From Phycisphaeraceae bacterium (GTDB lineage Bacteria; Planctomycetota; Phycisphaerae; Phycisphaerales; UBA1924), in assembly GCA_023898685.1 (NCBI GenBank), contig CP060234.1, positions 1,550,001 to 1,614,000 on the forward strand: a stretch of 64,000 nucleotides of DNA, read 5' to 3'. Below the pieces are notes generated by a model that was not told the origin of the DNA, made no database searches, and saw only the letters and a list, made by a program, of their open reading frames with translations. Positions 34,498 through 42,550 of this stretch are shown piece by piece. Every line of letters starts with the position of its first letter. Position 1 is the first letter of the stretch. Position numbers and translations under genes: made by a program.

Positions 34498-35381
34498 TGC
34501 GTGAGCGTCCGGGCCCGGCCCCCTACATCCTGCTCGCCCCGTTCCTGCTCATCTTCGCGGTGTTCATCGTCTACCCGCTCATCCGTTCGCTGGGGCTCGC
34601 GACCGAGCGGTCCTTCGGCCCGGGCACGAGCGACTTCGTCGGCATCAAGAACTTCCGCCTGCTGCTCATCGATCCGCTTTTCTGGAAGGCCGCCCGCAAC
34701 ACGCTGGTCTTCACACTGGGCTCGGTCTTCATCCAGCTCCCGCTCGCGCTGCTTCTCGCGCTCGCGCTCAATCGGCCCACCCTCAGGGGGCGATCGTTCT
34801 ACCGCCTGATCTTCTTCTCGCCCCAGCTCGTCGGGCTGGTGTTTTCGGGCATGATCGCCTCGCTCATGTTCGAGAAGCGCACCGGGCTGATCAACAAGAC
34901 GCTCCACGGCATCTTCGGCTTCAGCCTCGACTATCCCTGGCTCCAGGTCCACATCATGCCCATGCTCATCATCACCGCGCTGTGGATGTACGTGGGCTTC
35001 AACATGGTCTACTTCCTCGCCGCCCTCCAGAACGTCGACCGCTCGCTCACCGAGGCCGCGATGATCGACGGCGCCTCCAAGGCCCAACGCTTCTTCCACG
35101 TCACGCTGCCCGCGATCCGCCCCGTCGGCGCGTTCGTCGTCCTCCTCTCGATCATCGGGTCCGTCCAGCTCTTCGAGCTGCCGTTCATCATCTTCAGCCA
35201 GACGCCCTACGGCGGGGCGGGGCCCGACAACGGCGCGCTCACGCTCGTGATGTACCTCTACCGCGAGGCCTTCGAGACGGGCGACCTGGGCTACGCGAGC
35301 GCTCTCGGCTGGATCATCGCGGTCTTCCTCTTTCTCGCCGGGCTGGGACAGCTCGTCATCACGCGGGGGGAGAAGGCATGA
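34497..35381 (+). CDS. ABC sugar importer permease, MalF/UgpA-like
   Basis: 294 residues with six predicted membrane helices, opening APYILLAPFLLIFAVFIVYPLIRSL. The cytoplasmic coupling loop is clear: EAAMIDGASKAQRFFHVTLPAIRP. It forms the inner-membrane channel with the partner encoded next. It overlaps the binding-protein gene by one base and the next permease by four, which shows one operon. No ATP-binding subunit follows, so the importer probably shares an ATPase encoded elsewhere, as MsmK-type systems do. Confidence 0.93.
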   Translation: MRERPGPAPYILLAPFLLIFAVFIVYPLIRSLGLATERSFGPGTSDFVGIKNFRLLLIDPLFWKAARNTLVFTLGSVFIQLPLALLLALALNRPTLRGRSFYRLIFFSPQLVGLVFSGMIASLMFEKRTGLINKTLHGIFGFSLDYPWLQVHIMPMLIITALWMYVGFNMVYFLAALQNVDRSLTEAAMIDGASKAQRFFHVTLPAIRPVGAFVVLLSIIGSVQLFELPFIIFSQTPYGGAGPDNGALTLVMYLYREAFETGDLGYASALGWIIAVFLFLAGLGQLVITRGEKA

Positions 35382-36232
35382 GCGCCGCACGCAACGCGAC
35401 CAAGTCGACGCTCACCCACGCCCCGCTCCTCGCGGCGGCCGCGATCACGCTCATCCCGATCGCGTGGATGCTCTGCGCCGCGGTGAAAAGCGGCGAGGAC
35501 TTCAAGTGGCTCTTCCTTCCCCGGGGTGATGGCTTCCTGGGCATTGCCTGGGACCACCTCACGTTCAGCAACTTCACCCGCCTCTTCGGCGAGGCCCACA
35601 TGGGCTCGGCCATCCTCAATTCGTTCTTCGTCTCGTCGGTCAGCGCCGTGGTCGCGACGCTCGCCTGCGCCGCGGGCGGGTTCGCGCTCGCCCGCTATCG
35701 ATTCCGGGGACGGGGGCCGATCACGGTGCTCGTGCTGGGGGCGCTGATCATCCCGCCCCCCCTGCTGCTCGCGCCGACCTACGAGTTGCTCTACCACCTC
35801 TCCCTGCTCGACACCTTCACCGGGCTGCTGCTTCCCGGCATCGCGCCCGCCTTCGGCGTCTTCCTCTTCCGTCAGGCGACGATCCAGTCGGTCCCGCGCG
35901 AGCTGCTCGAGGCGGCCCGCATCGACGGGTGCGGCGAATTGCGGGCCTTCTTCGTCATCGTGCTCCCGCTGCTCCGCCCCATGATCGGGGCGTTCATGCT
36001 CATCACCTTCCTGATGTGGTGGAACAACTTCATCTCGCCCCAGGTCATCCTCCAGGATCCGCAGAAGTTCCCCCTCGCGGTCGCGATATCGCAGCTCAAG
36101 GGCGTCTACTACCAGGACTACGGCCTGCAGATGGCGGCGACGGTCGTCTCGGTCGCCCCGGTGATGATCCTCTTCCTGCTGCTGCAGAAGGAGTTCATCG
36201 CGGGTCTGACCGCGGGCGCGGTGAAGGGGTGA
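35378..36232 (+). CDS. ABC sugar importer permease, MalG/UgpE-like
   Basis: 284 residues from the ATG at 35378, overlapping the previous stop by four bases (ATGA). Helices are evident (LLAAAAITLIPIAWMLCAAV, ILNSFFVSSVSAVVATLACAAGGFALARYRF), as is a MalG-type coupling loop ELLEAARIDGCGELRAFFVIVLPLLRP. It is the second channel subunit of the importer. It ends 54 bp before the convergent pyruvate kinase gene. No nucleotide-binding subunit lies in the window. Confidence 0.93.
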   Translation: MSAARNATKSTLTHAPLLAAAAITLIPIAWMLCAAVKSGEDFKWLFLPRGDGFLGIAWDHLTFSNFTRLFGEAHMGSAILNSFFVSSVSAVVATLACAAGGFALARYRFRGRGPITVLVLGALIIPPPLLLAPTYELLYHLSLLDTFTGLLLPGIAPAFGVFLFRQATIQSVPRELLEAARIDGCGELRAFFVIVLPLLRPMIGAFMLITFLMWWNNFISPQVILQDPQKFPLAVAISQLKGVYYQDYGLQMAATVVSVAPVMILFLLLQKEFIAGLTAGAVKG

Positions 36233-36286
36233 GGCGGGCCTTGGCGAACGAAGCGGTCGGCGAGCGCGAACGGTGCGGACGCAGCC

Positions 36287-37873
36287 TCAGTCGCCGTCTT
36301 GCGAGCGGAAGCCGCTGCCCGGGTCGCCCAGTCTCAGGATCGCCATCGCGTCCTGGCCGAGCACGCTGCCGAGCGGCTTGCCGGCGATGAGCACGACCGC
36401 ATCGCCCGACCTGGCGTAGCGGCGCTCGAGCACAAGCCGCTCGACGTGGTCGGTCCAGTCGTGCAGCGTGCCGGTCTCGGGCGGATCGGTGTGCACCGGG
36501 ATCACGCCGCCCATGATGTTCATCCGCCGGCACGCCGCCCCGGACGAGCTGAACGCCAGGATCGGCACGCGCAGGCCCGTCTGGCTGAGGTACCGCGCCA
36601 TCCCGCCCGATTCGCTCCACACCGCGACCAGCTTGACGCCCGCCTTATCGACGACGTGCCACGCCCCGAGCGCCAGCGCGGCCGAACGGAAGGGATACTC
36701 GGGCAGGTCGGCCTCGCTGGGCGTGTGGGGCGTCTGCCCGATCCACGCCTCGGCCGCCTCGATGATCCGCCGCATCGTCTCGACCACGAGGGCGGGGTGC
36801 TTGCCCACCGCGGTCTCGCCGCTGAGCATCACGGCGTCGGCCCCATCGAAGATCGCGTTGGCGACGTCCGACGCCTCGGCCCGCGTGGGGATCGGGTTCT
36901 CGATCATCGTCTCGAGCATCTGCGTCGCGACGATGACGGGCTTGCCGTGCTTCTTCGCCCGCTCGAGGATGTACTTCTGGGCGACGGGCACCTGCTGCGT
37001 CTCCATCTCGACGCCGAGGTCACCCCGCGCCACCATCACCCCGTCGGCCGCCTCGATGATCTCGTCGAGGCGCTCGATCGCCTGGGGCTTCTCGATCTTC
37101 GCGATCACGGGGAACATGTTCGCGAGCGGGTCGCTGCCGAATTCGCGTTCGACCGAGACCATCCCCTCGAGCCGACTCTTCAGCTCGAGCACCTCGTCGG
37201 GCGTGCGCACAAACGAGAGCGCGAACGCGTCGACACCGTGCCGCACGCCCCACTCGACGCAGGTCCAGTCGCGGTCGGTGATGGCGGGCACGCGGAGGTC
37301 GCTCTCCGGCAGGTTGATCCCCTTGTGCGAGGTGATCCGCCCGCCCACCGTGACCCGGCAGCGGAGCCACTCGCCCTGGCGCCGCTCGACGGCCAGCATC
37401 CGGATCGCCCCGTCGTTGATCAGCACCCTCTGTCCGGGCTCGACGTCGGTGAAGATCGCGTTGAACGTCGTCCCGAGGACGGCCGAGACGTCGTCGCCCG
37501 AGCCGTTCATCTCGGCCTCTTCGTGGTCGACGCGGAAGAGCACGTCGTCGCCGGCGTCGATGACGATGCCCCCGCCCTCGCAGAGATTGGGCACGGGCCC
37601 GACGCGCATCTTGGGGCCCTGGAGATCGCCCAAGACGCAGATCTGCCGGCCCAGCGCGCCCGCGACCCGGCGGACGGTCTGCAGGCGAGTGAGCTGGTCC
37701 TCGAGCCCGCCGTGCGAGAAGTTCAGCCTGAACACCCCGACGCCCGCTTCGATGAGCTTGCGGACCATCTCGGGCGCCTGGCTCGCGGGGCCTAGGGTGG
37801 CGACGATCTTCGCGTGGGGCGGCAGTTCGCCGCGCTCGACCTTGCCCAGCAGTGTCGGCAGTCTTGGATTCAT
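36287..37873 (-). CDS. pyk: Pyruvate kinase
   Basis: 528 residues. Landmarks run in order: KIVATLGPAS, FRLNFSHG, a B-domain with VLINDGAIRM, FALSFVRTPDEV, PVIAKIEKPQAIERLDEI (catalytic lysine region), DGVMVARGDLGVE, and GADAVMLSGETAVGKHP. The C-terminal domain (residues about 390-528) is present but somewhat divergent. The enzyme makes pyruvate and ATP from phosphoenolpyruvate and ADP in the cytoplasm. The start overlaps the stop of the upstream binding-protein gene by four bases, an unexpected operon partner. Confidence 0.95.
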   Translation of the reverse strand: MNPRLPTLLGKVERGELPPHAKIVATLGPASQAPEMVRKLIEAGVGVFRLNFSHGGLEDQLTRLQTVRRVAGALGRQICVLGDLQGPKMRVGPVPNLCEGGGIVIDAGDDVLFRVDHEEAEMNGSGDDVSAVLGTTFNAIFTDVEPGQRVLINDGAIRMLAVERRQGEWLRCRVTVGGRITSHKGINLPESDLRVPAITDRDWTCVEWGVRHGVDAFALSFVRTPDEVLELKSRLEGMVSVEREFGSDPLANMFPVIAKIEKPQAIERLDEIIEAADGVMVARGDLGVEMETQQVPVAQKYILERAKKHGKPVIVATQMLETMIENPIPTRAEASDVANAIFDGADAVMLSGETAVGKHPALVVETMRRIIEAAEAWIGQTPHTPSEADLPEYPFRSAALALGAWHVVDKAGVKLVAVWSESGGMARYLSQTGLRVPILAFSSSGAACRRMNIMGGVIPVHTDPPETGTLHDWTDHVERLVLERRYARSGDAVVLIAGKPLGSVLGQDAMAILRLGDPGSGFRSQDGD

Positions 37874-39597
37874 GCCCCATCGGCCCCGGTGCGCGCGGAT
37901 GAACCGCGCATGGGCACCATCGACCGATTCCGGCCCATCTCCACGATCTCGCGGTACCGATCGATGAAAAACGCCGTGTAGTCGATCCGGAGCTGTGATT
38001 CTCGGACCGGGTCACGCCACGCGTTGCGGACCTGGTGGTAGGTCGCCTCGGTGAACGGCACGAGGCTCACCGAACCGTCCTTGTCCGCGATCGGGGTCTC
38101 GGGGAAGACGTGGAACCGCCTGGTCATCTCGCGGAGCACGTCGGCGGGGAAGGCGGGGTCGTCGCCCGCGCGGGCGATCGCGTCCCACGCGGCCCGGCAG
38201 TGCTCGCCCGAGTCGATCCCGAAGCAGCCCATCATCATCATCACGCCCGTCCGCCAGCCCGGGTTGGCGGTGTTGGACGCGATCTCGAACGGGTTGACCT
38301 TGTCACGGAAGTGGTCGAAGTACTTCGCGTACATGTCGCGCCGGATCGGCATCCGGCGCAGCTCATTGTGCTTGGGGCCCAACTTCTCGCCGCCCGGGCC
38401 CACGGGGTTCGACGCGCCGTCCGGGCCGTCGAGCGCCGGGAACTGCCAGAGCGCCTGCCCCTCTTCGCTGAGCACGAACCGCAGGAATCGCCGCGCCAGC
38501 TCGGTGTCGTGGGCGCCGCGCAGGATGCTGATCGGGTCGGCGTCGATGTACACCTCGCCCGCCGGGTCGATGTAGCCCATCCGGTCGGGGTCGCCCGCGT
38601 CGGCCACCTCCTGCGCCTGCCCCCGCCCGTAGAAATCGATCGCGAGGCCCGCCGCGGCGTCGCCTGTTGATACGTCCGCGGGCGGCTTGGTCGAGGCGCT
38701 GGTGAAGTAGCGTGTGTTGCCGCACATATCGCGCAAGATCCGCCAGCCCTCGACCCAGCCGTGGTTGCCCAGGATCGAGTCGAACGTGGTCGTGATCGAG
38801 CCGGACTGGCGGGGGTCGGCGAGCGCCAGCCAGCCGCGGAGGTGGGGATCGGTCAGGTCGTTGAACGACTTCGGGGTCTCGAGCCCCAGCCGCGTGTAGG
38901 CATCGCGGTTGTAGACGATGCCGAAGCTCGAGAGGGCCGTGCCGACCCAGTACTGCTTGGGGTCGTAGAGGGTCTGCGTGCCGATCTTGTTCTCGCCGAA
39001 CGCCTCGTCGAGCTCGGCCTTGCTGAGCCCCGCGGGAGCTGACATCGGCACGTCGATTTCGATGGGTCCGTCCGGGCCTTCGAGCGTGGCCTTCACGCCG
39101 CGCGCGACCAGCCCGTGGTCATAGCTGCCGCCCCCGAACATGAGGTCTGCCCCGATCGTGCCGGGCTCCATCTCGACCTCGTACCCGTTGCCCTGCTTCT
39201 TGAGCGTGTACCGCCCCTCGGCCAGCCTCGCGCGGAACTCGGCCTGGAGCTGGCGGAGGATGTCGCTCGTCCCTCCCGGGGTGCGGTAGTCAACGGTAAC
39301 CGCCTCGCCGTATTCGCGCTGGTGCCACGCGCCGAACGCCCTCGCGAATTCGTCGCGGATCTGCTGCACGTGCGGCGTGACGACCACCAGCCGCCGCCAG
39401 GCGCCCGGCGGCACGTCCGAGCGCACGTGCGCCGCGAACGGCACGCCCAGCAGCACGACGAGGGCGAGCAACGCCCCGGCGATGATCGGCTTGGTCCCCT
39501 GCACGCGAGGAGTGTACACGCGTTGGGGGTATGGGCTCGGGCCGTTGCTGGCCTCCGCGATTTCCACCCGAGCCGCGGGCGAATGAGGCTGTTGCAT
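37870..39597 (-). CDS. Membrane-anchored extracellular solute-binding protein (iron/spermidine-type)
   Basis: 575 residues from the ATG at 39597 with GGAGGGG upstream; a TTG before it is in frame. One helix lies at residues about 36-56 (IIAGALLALVVLLGVPFAAHV), so it is tethered to the membrane. The rest resembles periplasmic binding proteins of the AfuA/PotD kind: RLVVVTPHVQQIRDEFARAF, ADLMFGGGSYDHGL, LSSFGIVYNRDAYTRLGLETP, FDSILGNHGW. No permease or ATPase is adjacent. It overlaps pyk by four bases. It may serve a distant transporter or act as a sensor; the ligand is unknown. Confidence 0.82.
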   Translation of the reverse strand: MQQPHSPAARVEIAEASNGPSPYPQRVYTPRVQGTKPIIAGALLALVVLLGVPFAAHVRSDVPPGAWRRLVVVTPHVQQIRDEFARAFGAWHQREYGEAVTVDYRTPGGTSDILRQLQAEFRARLAEGRYTLKKQGNGYEVEMEPGTIGADLMFGGGSYDHGLVARGVKATLEGPDGPIEIDVPMSAPAGLSKAELDEAFGENKIGTQTLYDPKQYWVGTALSSFGIVYNRDAYTRLGLETPKSFNDLTDPHLRGWLALADPRQSGSITTTFDSILGNHGWVEGWRILRDMCGNTRYFTSASTKPPADVSTGDAAAGLAIDFYGRGQAQEVADAGDPDRMGYIDPAGEVYIDADPISILRGAHDTELARRFLRFVLSEEGQALWQFPALDGPDGASNPVGPGGEKLGPKHNELRRMPIRRDMYAKYFDHFRDKVNPFEIASNTANPGWRTGVMMMMGCFGIDSGEHCRAAWDAIARAGDDPAFPADVLREMTRRFHVFPETPIADKDGSVSLVPFTEATYHQVRNAWRDPVRESQLRIDYTAFFIDRYREIVEMGRNRSMVPMRGSSARTGADGA

Positions 39598-39601
39598 CAA
39601 T

Positions 39602-39752
39602 CCCCTCCTCCCCCGTCACCGACGGGGGAGGTGGCCCGCTGAAGGCGGGTCGGAGGGGGTTCTTCGGGCGCTTTGGGACGCACCTTCCGGGGCACCCCCT
39701 CCGCCTCCGCTGCGCGTCGGCACCTCCCCCGTCGGTGACGGGGGAGGAGATC
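39602..39752. repeat. Long inverted repeat with terminal hairpins
   Basis: Each end is a hairpin with the stem CTCCCCCGTC/GACGGGGGAG: 39608-39630 with loop ACC and 39724-39746 with loop GGT. The two ends are also reverse complements of each other, giving an outer structure of about 150 bp. The inner part holds GAAGGCGGGTCGGAGGGGG and a C-rich partner. It looks like a small palindromic, MITE-like element and overlaps the ribosome binding site region of the binding-protein gene. The 260-bp gap also holds a half copy of the GCCCGCGGCTCG palindrome near 39815. Confidence 0.8.
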
Positions 39753-39857
39753 TGCAAACGCGCCCGCAACAAGAACTCGGACAGAAGTGCGGGTGAGCGC
39801 GATGCAATAGCCTCTCACGCCCGCGGCTCGGATTCGGGGCCAACGCGGCCGTCTGTA

Positions 39858-41216
39858 CTACTGCGCCGTCACGTGGTCGAGGAAGAAGCGGAGATCGTTC
39901 GCGTCGACCCGGCCGTCGAGGTTGGCGTCGGCGTAGCCGCTCTTTCCGTCGTAGCTGTCCATGAACCGCGCCACCTCGGGGTCGGACACCGCGCCGTCGC
40001 GGTCGGCGTCGTAGAAGTAACGGAACAGCTTCTGGTCGCGCTCGACGCGGAGGTTCTTGTAGCCCGCTTCCCACTCGGCGTCCAGCAGCGCTCCGTTGCC
40101 GTCGGTGTCCAGCTTGTTGATCGCGATGTCGTACTGGGCCATCATGAACCGCGCGGCCTGCTTCTGCACGATCTCCATCGATTTCGTCTGGATCTCCTTC
40201 TGGGCCGCGGCGATGGCCTGCTGGTAGGCCTCGCGCTCGGTGTCACCCAGCGAGCCGTCGCCGTCGAGATCGAAGTCGGGCTCCTGGGGCATCAGCTCGG
40301 TGTTGAGCGCCTCCATCTCGCCCTGGATCTGGGCCTGGAGCGCCATCGGGTCGGGCTGTTCGAGCAGCGTCATCGCCTGGCCCATCTGCAGAAGCAGCGA
40401 CTGGTAGCCCGCAAGCCGCTCCATGTCCTTGATCTCGCCGTCGCCGTTGAAGTCGGTGAACGTCAACGACGATTCGCCTTCCTGCTTCTCGGCGTCGTCG
40501 ACCACGCCGTCGTGGTTGATGTCCCACGTCACCAGCGTCGCCCGCTCGATCATCGTGTCGATCAGCGGCAGCTGGTTCTGGACCATCAGCTCGCGGCTGG
40601 CCTGCTGCTCCTCGGGCGAGAGCTCGCCGTCGCCGTCGGTGTCGAAGCGTTCCTTGAAGTAGTCCTGCATGACGCTGTCCATGTGCATCCACATGTCCAT
40701 GCCGGACATCGCCTCTTCTTCGCTCAGGCGCCCGTCGCCGTTCTTGTCCATCCCCCACAGCCCCAGCAGCTGCGATTCGCTCAGCGCCACCGCCTGCGAG
40801 AGCGAGAGGTGCTCGGCGTCCATCAGCTGCTCGAGCATCGCGAGCACCTGGGCCTGCAGCTCCTGCTCGCGCGGGGAGAGATCGCCCTTGTGCTCCTTCA
40901 TCCAGTCCCGGGCTTTCTTGAGCAGATCGGCCCGCGTCAGGCCCGCGTTCACCGGCGCGCCCTCCAGAGCCTGCTCAAGCCGCTCGAGCGAGGGCAGCTT
41001 CTCCTTCAACGCGGCGAACTCGACTTCGGCCTCGGTCGGGGCCGGGGCTGCGGGGCGCACGGACGTTTCCGCCGCGGTCCCCCCGGTCGCGGCGGGGCCG
41101 GAAACCGCCGAGGCGTTCTGCTTCTTCTCGCAGCCCCCCGCGGCGAGCACGAGGGCGAGCCAGCCCGACATCGCCACGATTCCCAGTCCGTTCCGCACCC
41201 CGATCTGCGCGCGCAT
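39858..41216 (-). CDS. Lipoprotein with eight EF-hand calcium loops
   Basis: 452 residues; the signal peptide ends in a lipobox, LAAGGC, with C29 as the likely lipidated residue. Eight loops with the DxDxDG pattern are visible near residues 157, 192, 232, 255, 316, 370, 413 and 440, for example DKNGDGRLSEEE, DTDGDGELSPEE and DLDGDGSLGDTE. Helical stretches between them are rich in M, Q and E. It is probably a calcium-binding or calcium-stabilised outer-surface or periplasmic lipoprotein. No catalytic domain is seen. The ATG has GGGAAGG eight bases upstream. It is a single gene between palindromic elements. Confidence 0.85.
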   Translation of the reverse strand: MRAQIGVRNGLGIVAMSGWLALVLAAGGCEKKQNASAVSGPAATGGTAAETSVRPAAPAPTEAEVEFAALKEKLPSLERLEQALEGAPVNAGLTRADLLKKARDWMKEHKGDLSPREQELQAQVLAMLEQLMDAEHLSLSQAVALSESQLLGLWGMDKNGDGRLSEEEAMSGMDMWMHMDSVMQDYFKERFDTDGDGELSPEEQQASRELMVQNQLPLIDTMIERATLVTWDINHDGVVDDAEKQEGESSLTFTDFNGDGEIKDMERLAGYQSLLLQMGQAMTLLEQPDPMALQAQIQGEMEALNTELMPQEPDFDLDGDGSLGDTEREAYQQAIAAAQKEIQTKSMEIVQKQAARFMMAQYDIAINKLDTDGNGALLDAEWEAGYKNLRVERDQKLFRYFYDADRDGAVSDPEVARFMDSYDGKSGYADANLDGRVDANDLRFFLDHVTAQ

Positions 41217-41353
41217 GGTCGTACCTTCCCAAGAGGGGGCCCGCGTGAGGCCCGGCCCGATACGGCCCGTCCCGAGACAGACCCGCGTCGGACCGTATTC
41301 AGCGTATCACCATCCTGATTCGTGGAACAGCCGATTCGCTTTCATCGCGACCG

Positions 41354-42550
41354 TCAGGCCGAGCACAGCCGATGGATGAGGATCGCGAGCAACTGGCACC
41401 GCTCGACCAGACTCGAAAGGTCGATCCACTCGTCCGGGGTGTGCAGCCCGCCTCCTCTCACGCCCAGCGTGTCGATCGTGGGCAAGCCCACGTTCTGCAT
41501 GATGTTGCCGTCGCAGACGCCCCCGGTCTTCGCGAACGGGAGCTTCTGTCCCAGCGCCTCGGCCACCTCGCGCGCCCGCAGCCCGAGCGCCTCGGTCTCG
41601 GTCAGCATGGGCTTGGCGGGGCGGTTGAAGCTGCGGAGCACCGCGACCGAGGGCACCGCGTCGGTGGCGGTCGCGAGCGCGTCGAGCATCTTCCCGATCT
41701 CCTCGCCCACTTCCGGGGTGGGATACCGCACGTTGCCCCACGCGCGCGCCAGATCGGGCACGGCGTTGACCACGGAGCCGCCCTGAAGAGGCCCGACATT
41801 GAGGATCCGCCCCTTGTCGGGGTCGGGCATCTTCGCGATCTCGACCAGGCACTCGGCGAGCTTGTTGACCGCGCTGACGCCGTCGGTGAACGCCCGCCCG
41901 ACGTGGGCGCTGCGGCCCCTGCACTCGATCATGAACTGCCCCGCGCCCATGCGCTCGATCGCGAGTTCGCCCCCGGGCAGCGCGGGCTCGAGCGCGAGGC
42001 CCAAGTCGTGCGCGCGAGATTCGTCTTCCATCACCGTCCGGCTGTGGTAGCTGCCCGTTTCCTCGTCGCTGTTGAAGAAGAACGTCCACGAGGTGTCGGC
42101 CCCGGCGTCTTCCAACGCTTCGAGCGCCGCGACCGCGATCACGAGCCCGCCCTTCATATCGACGCAGCCCGGTCCGGTCGCCGTTTTGCCGTCAGGGCCG
42201 ATCGTCAGCTCGCGAAAGTTGCTCTCCGGGTCGTGCACCGTGTCGAGGTGGCCCGCGATCATGATCCTGGGCAGGCCCTCACGCGTGCGCCGGCAGACGG
42301 CGGTGGGGGGTGGCTCGGTGTCGGGCGAGCCGCCAATAAGCCAGTCGGGCTTGCGCTCGCCCGGGAACAGCTCGACCGTGGCGCCGAGCGCCGCGAGCCT
42401 CGCGGTGAACCGCTCGCGCGTCTCGTCGAGCCCGGGCTTGTGGCCCTTGCCCGTGGGCGTGTTGACGTGCAGGCGCAGGTCATCGAGCAGGGCCTCGGCG
42501 CGGGCGGCAATGTTGTCGGCGATCTTCTGTTCGAGTTCGGTGAGTTTCAC
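41354..42550 (-). CDS. M20-family metallopeptidase (carboxypeptidase G2/ArgE-like)
   Basis: 398 residues from a GTG at 42550 that overlaps the stop of the M48 gene (GTGA), which fixes the start. Zinc-site motifs are in order: MIAGHLDTVHD, GPGCVDMKGGL, SDEETGS, LALEPAL and GGGLHTPDEW. The lid domain is present (ECRGRSAHVGRAFTDGVSAVNKL). Such enzymes remove C-terminal glutamate or deacylate amino acids in the cytoplasm. There is no signal peptide. It is coupled to a membrane M48 protease, which suggests a role in peptide turnover. Confidence 0.91.
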   Translation of the reverse strand: MKLTELEQKIADNIAARAEALLDDLRLHVNTPTGKGHKPGLDETRERFTARLAALGATVELFPGERKPDWLIGGSPDTEPPPTAVCRRTREGLPRIMIAGHLDTVHDPESNFRELTIGPDGKTATGPGCVDMKGGLVIAVAALEALEDAGADTSWTFFFNSDEETGSYHSRTVMEDESRAHDLGLALEPALPGGELAIERMGAGQFMIECRGRSAHVGRAFTDGVSAVNKLAECLVEIAKMPDPDKGRILNVGPLQGGSVVNAVPDLARAWGNVRYPTPEVGEEIGKMLDALATATDAVPSVAVLRSFNRPAKPMLTETEALGLRAREVAEALGQKLPFAKTGGVCDGNIMQNVGLPTIDTLGVRGGGLHTPDEWIDLSSLVERCQLLAILIHRLCSA

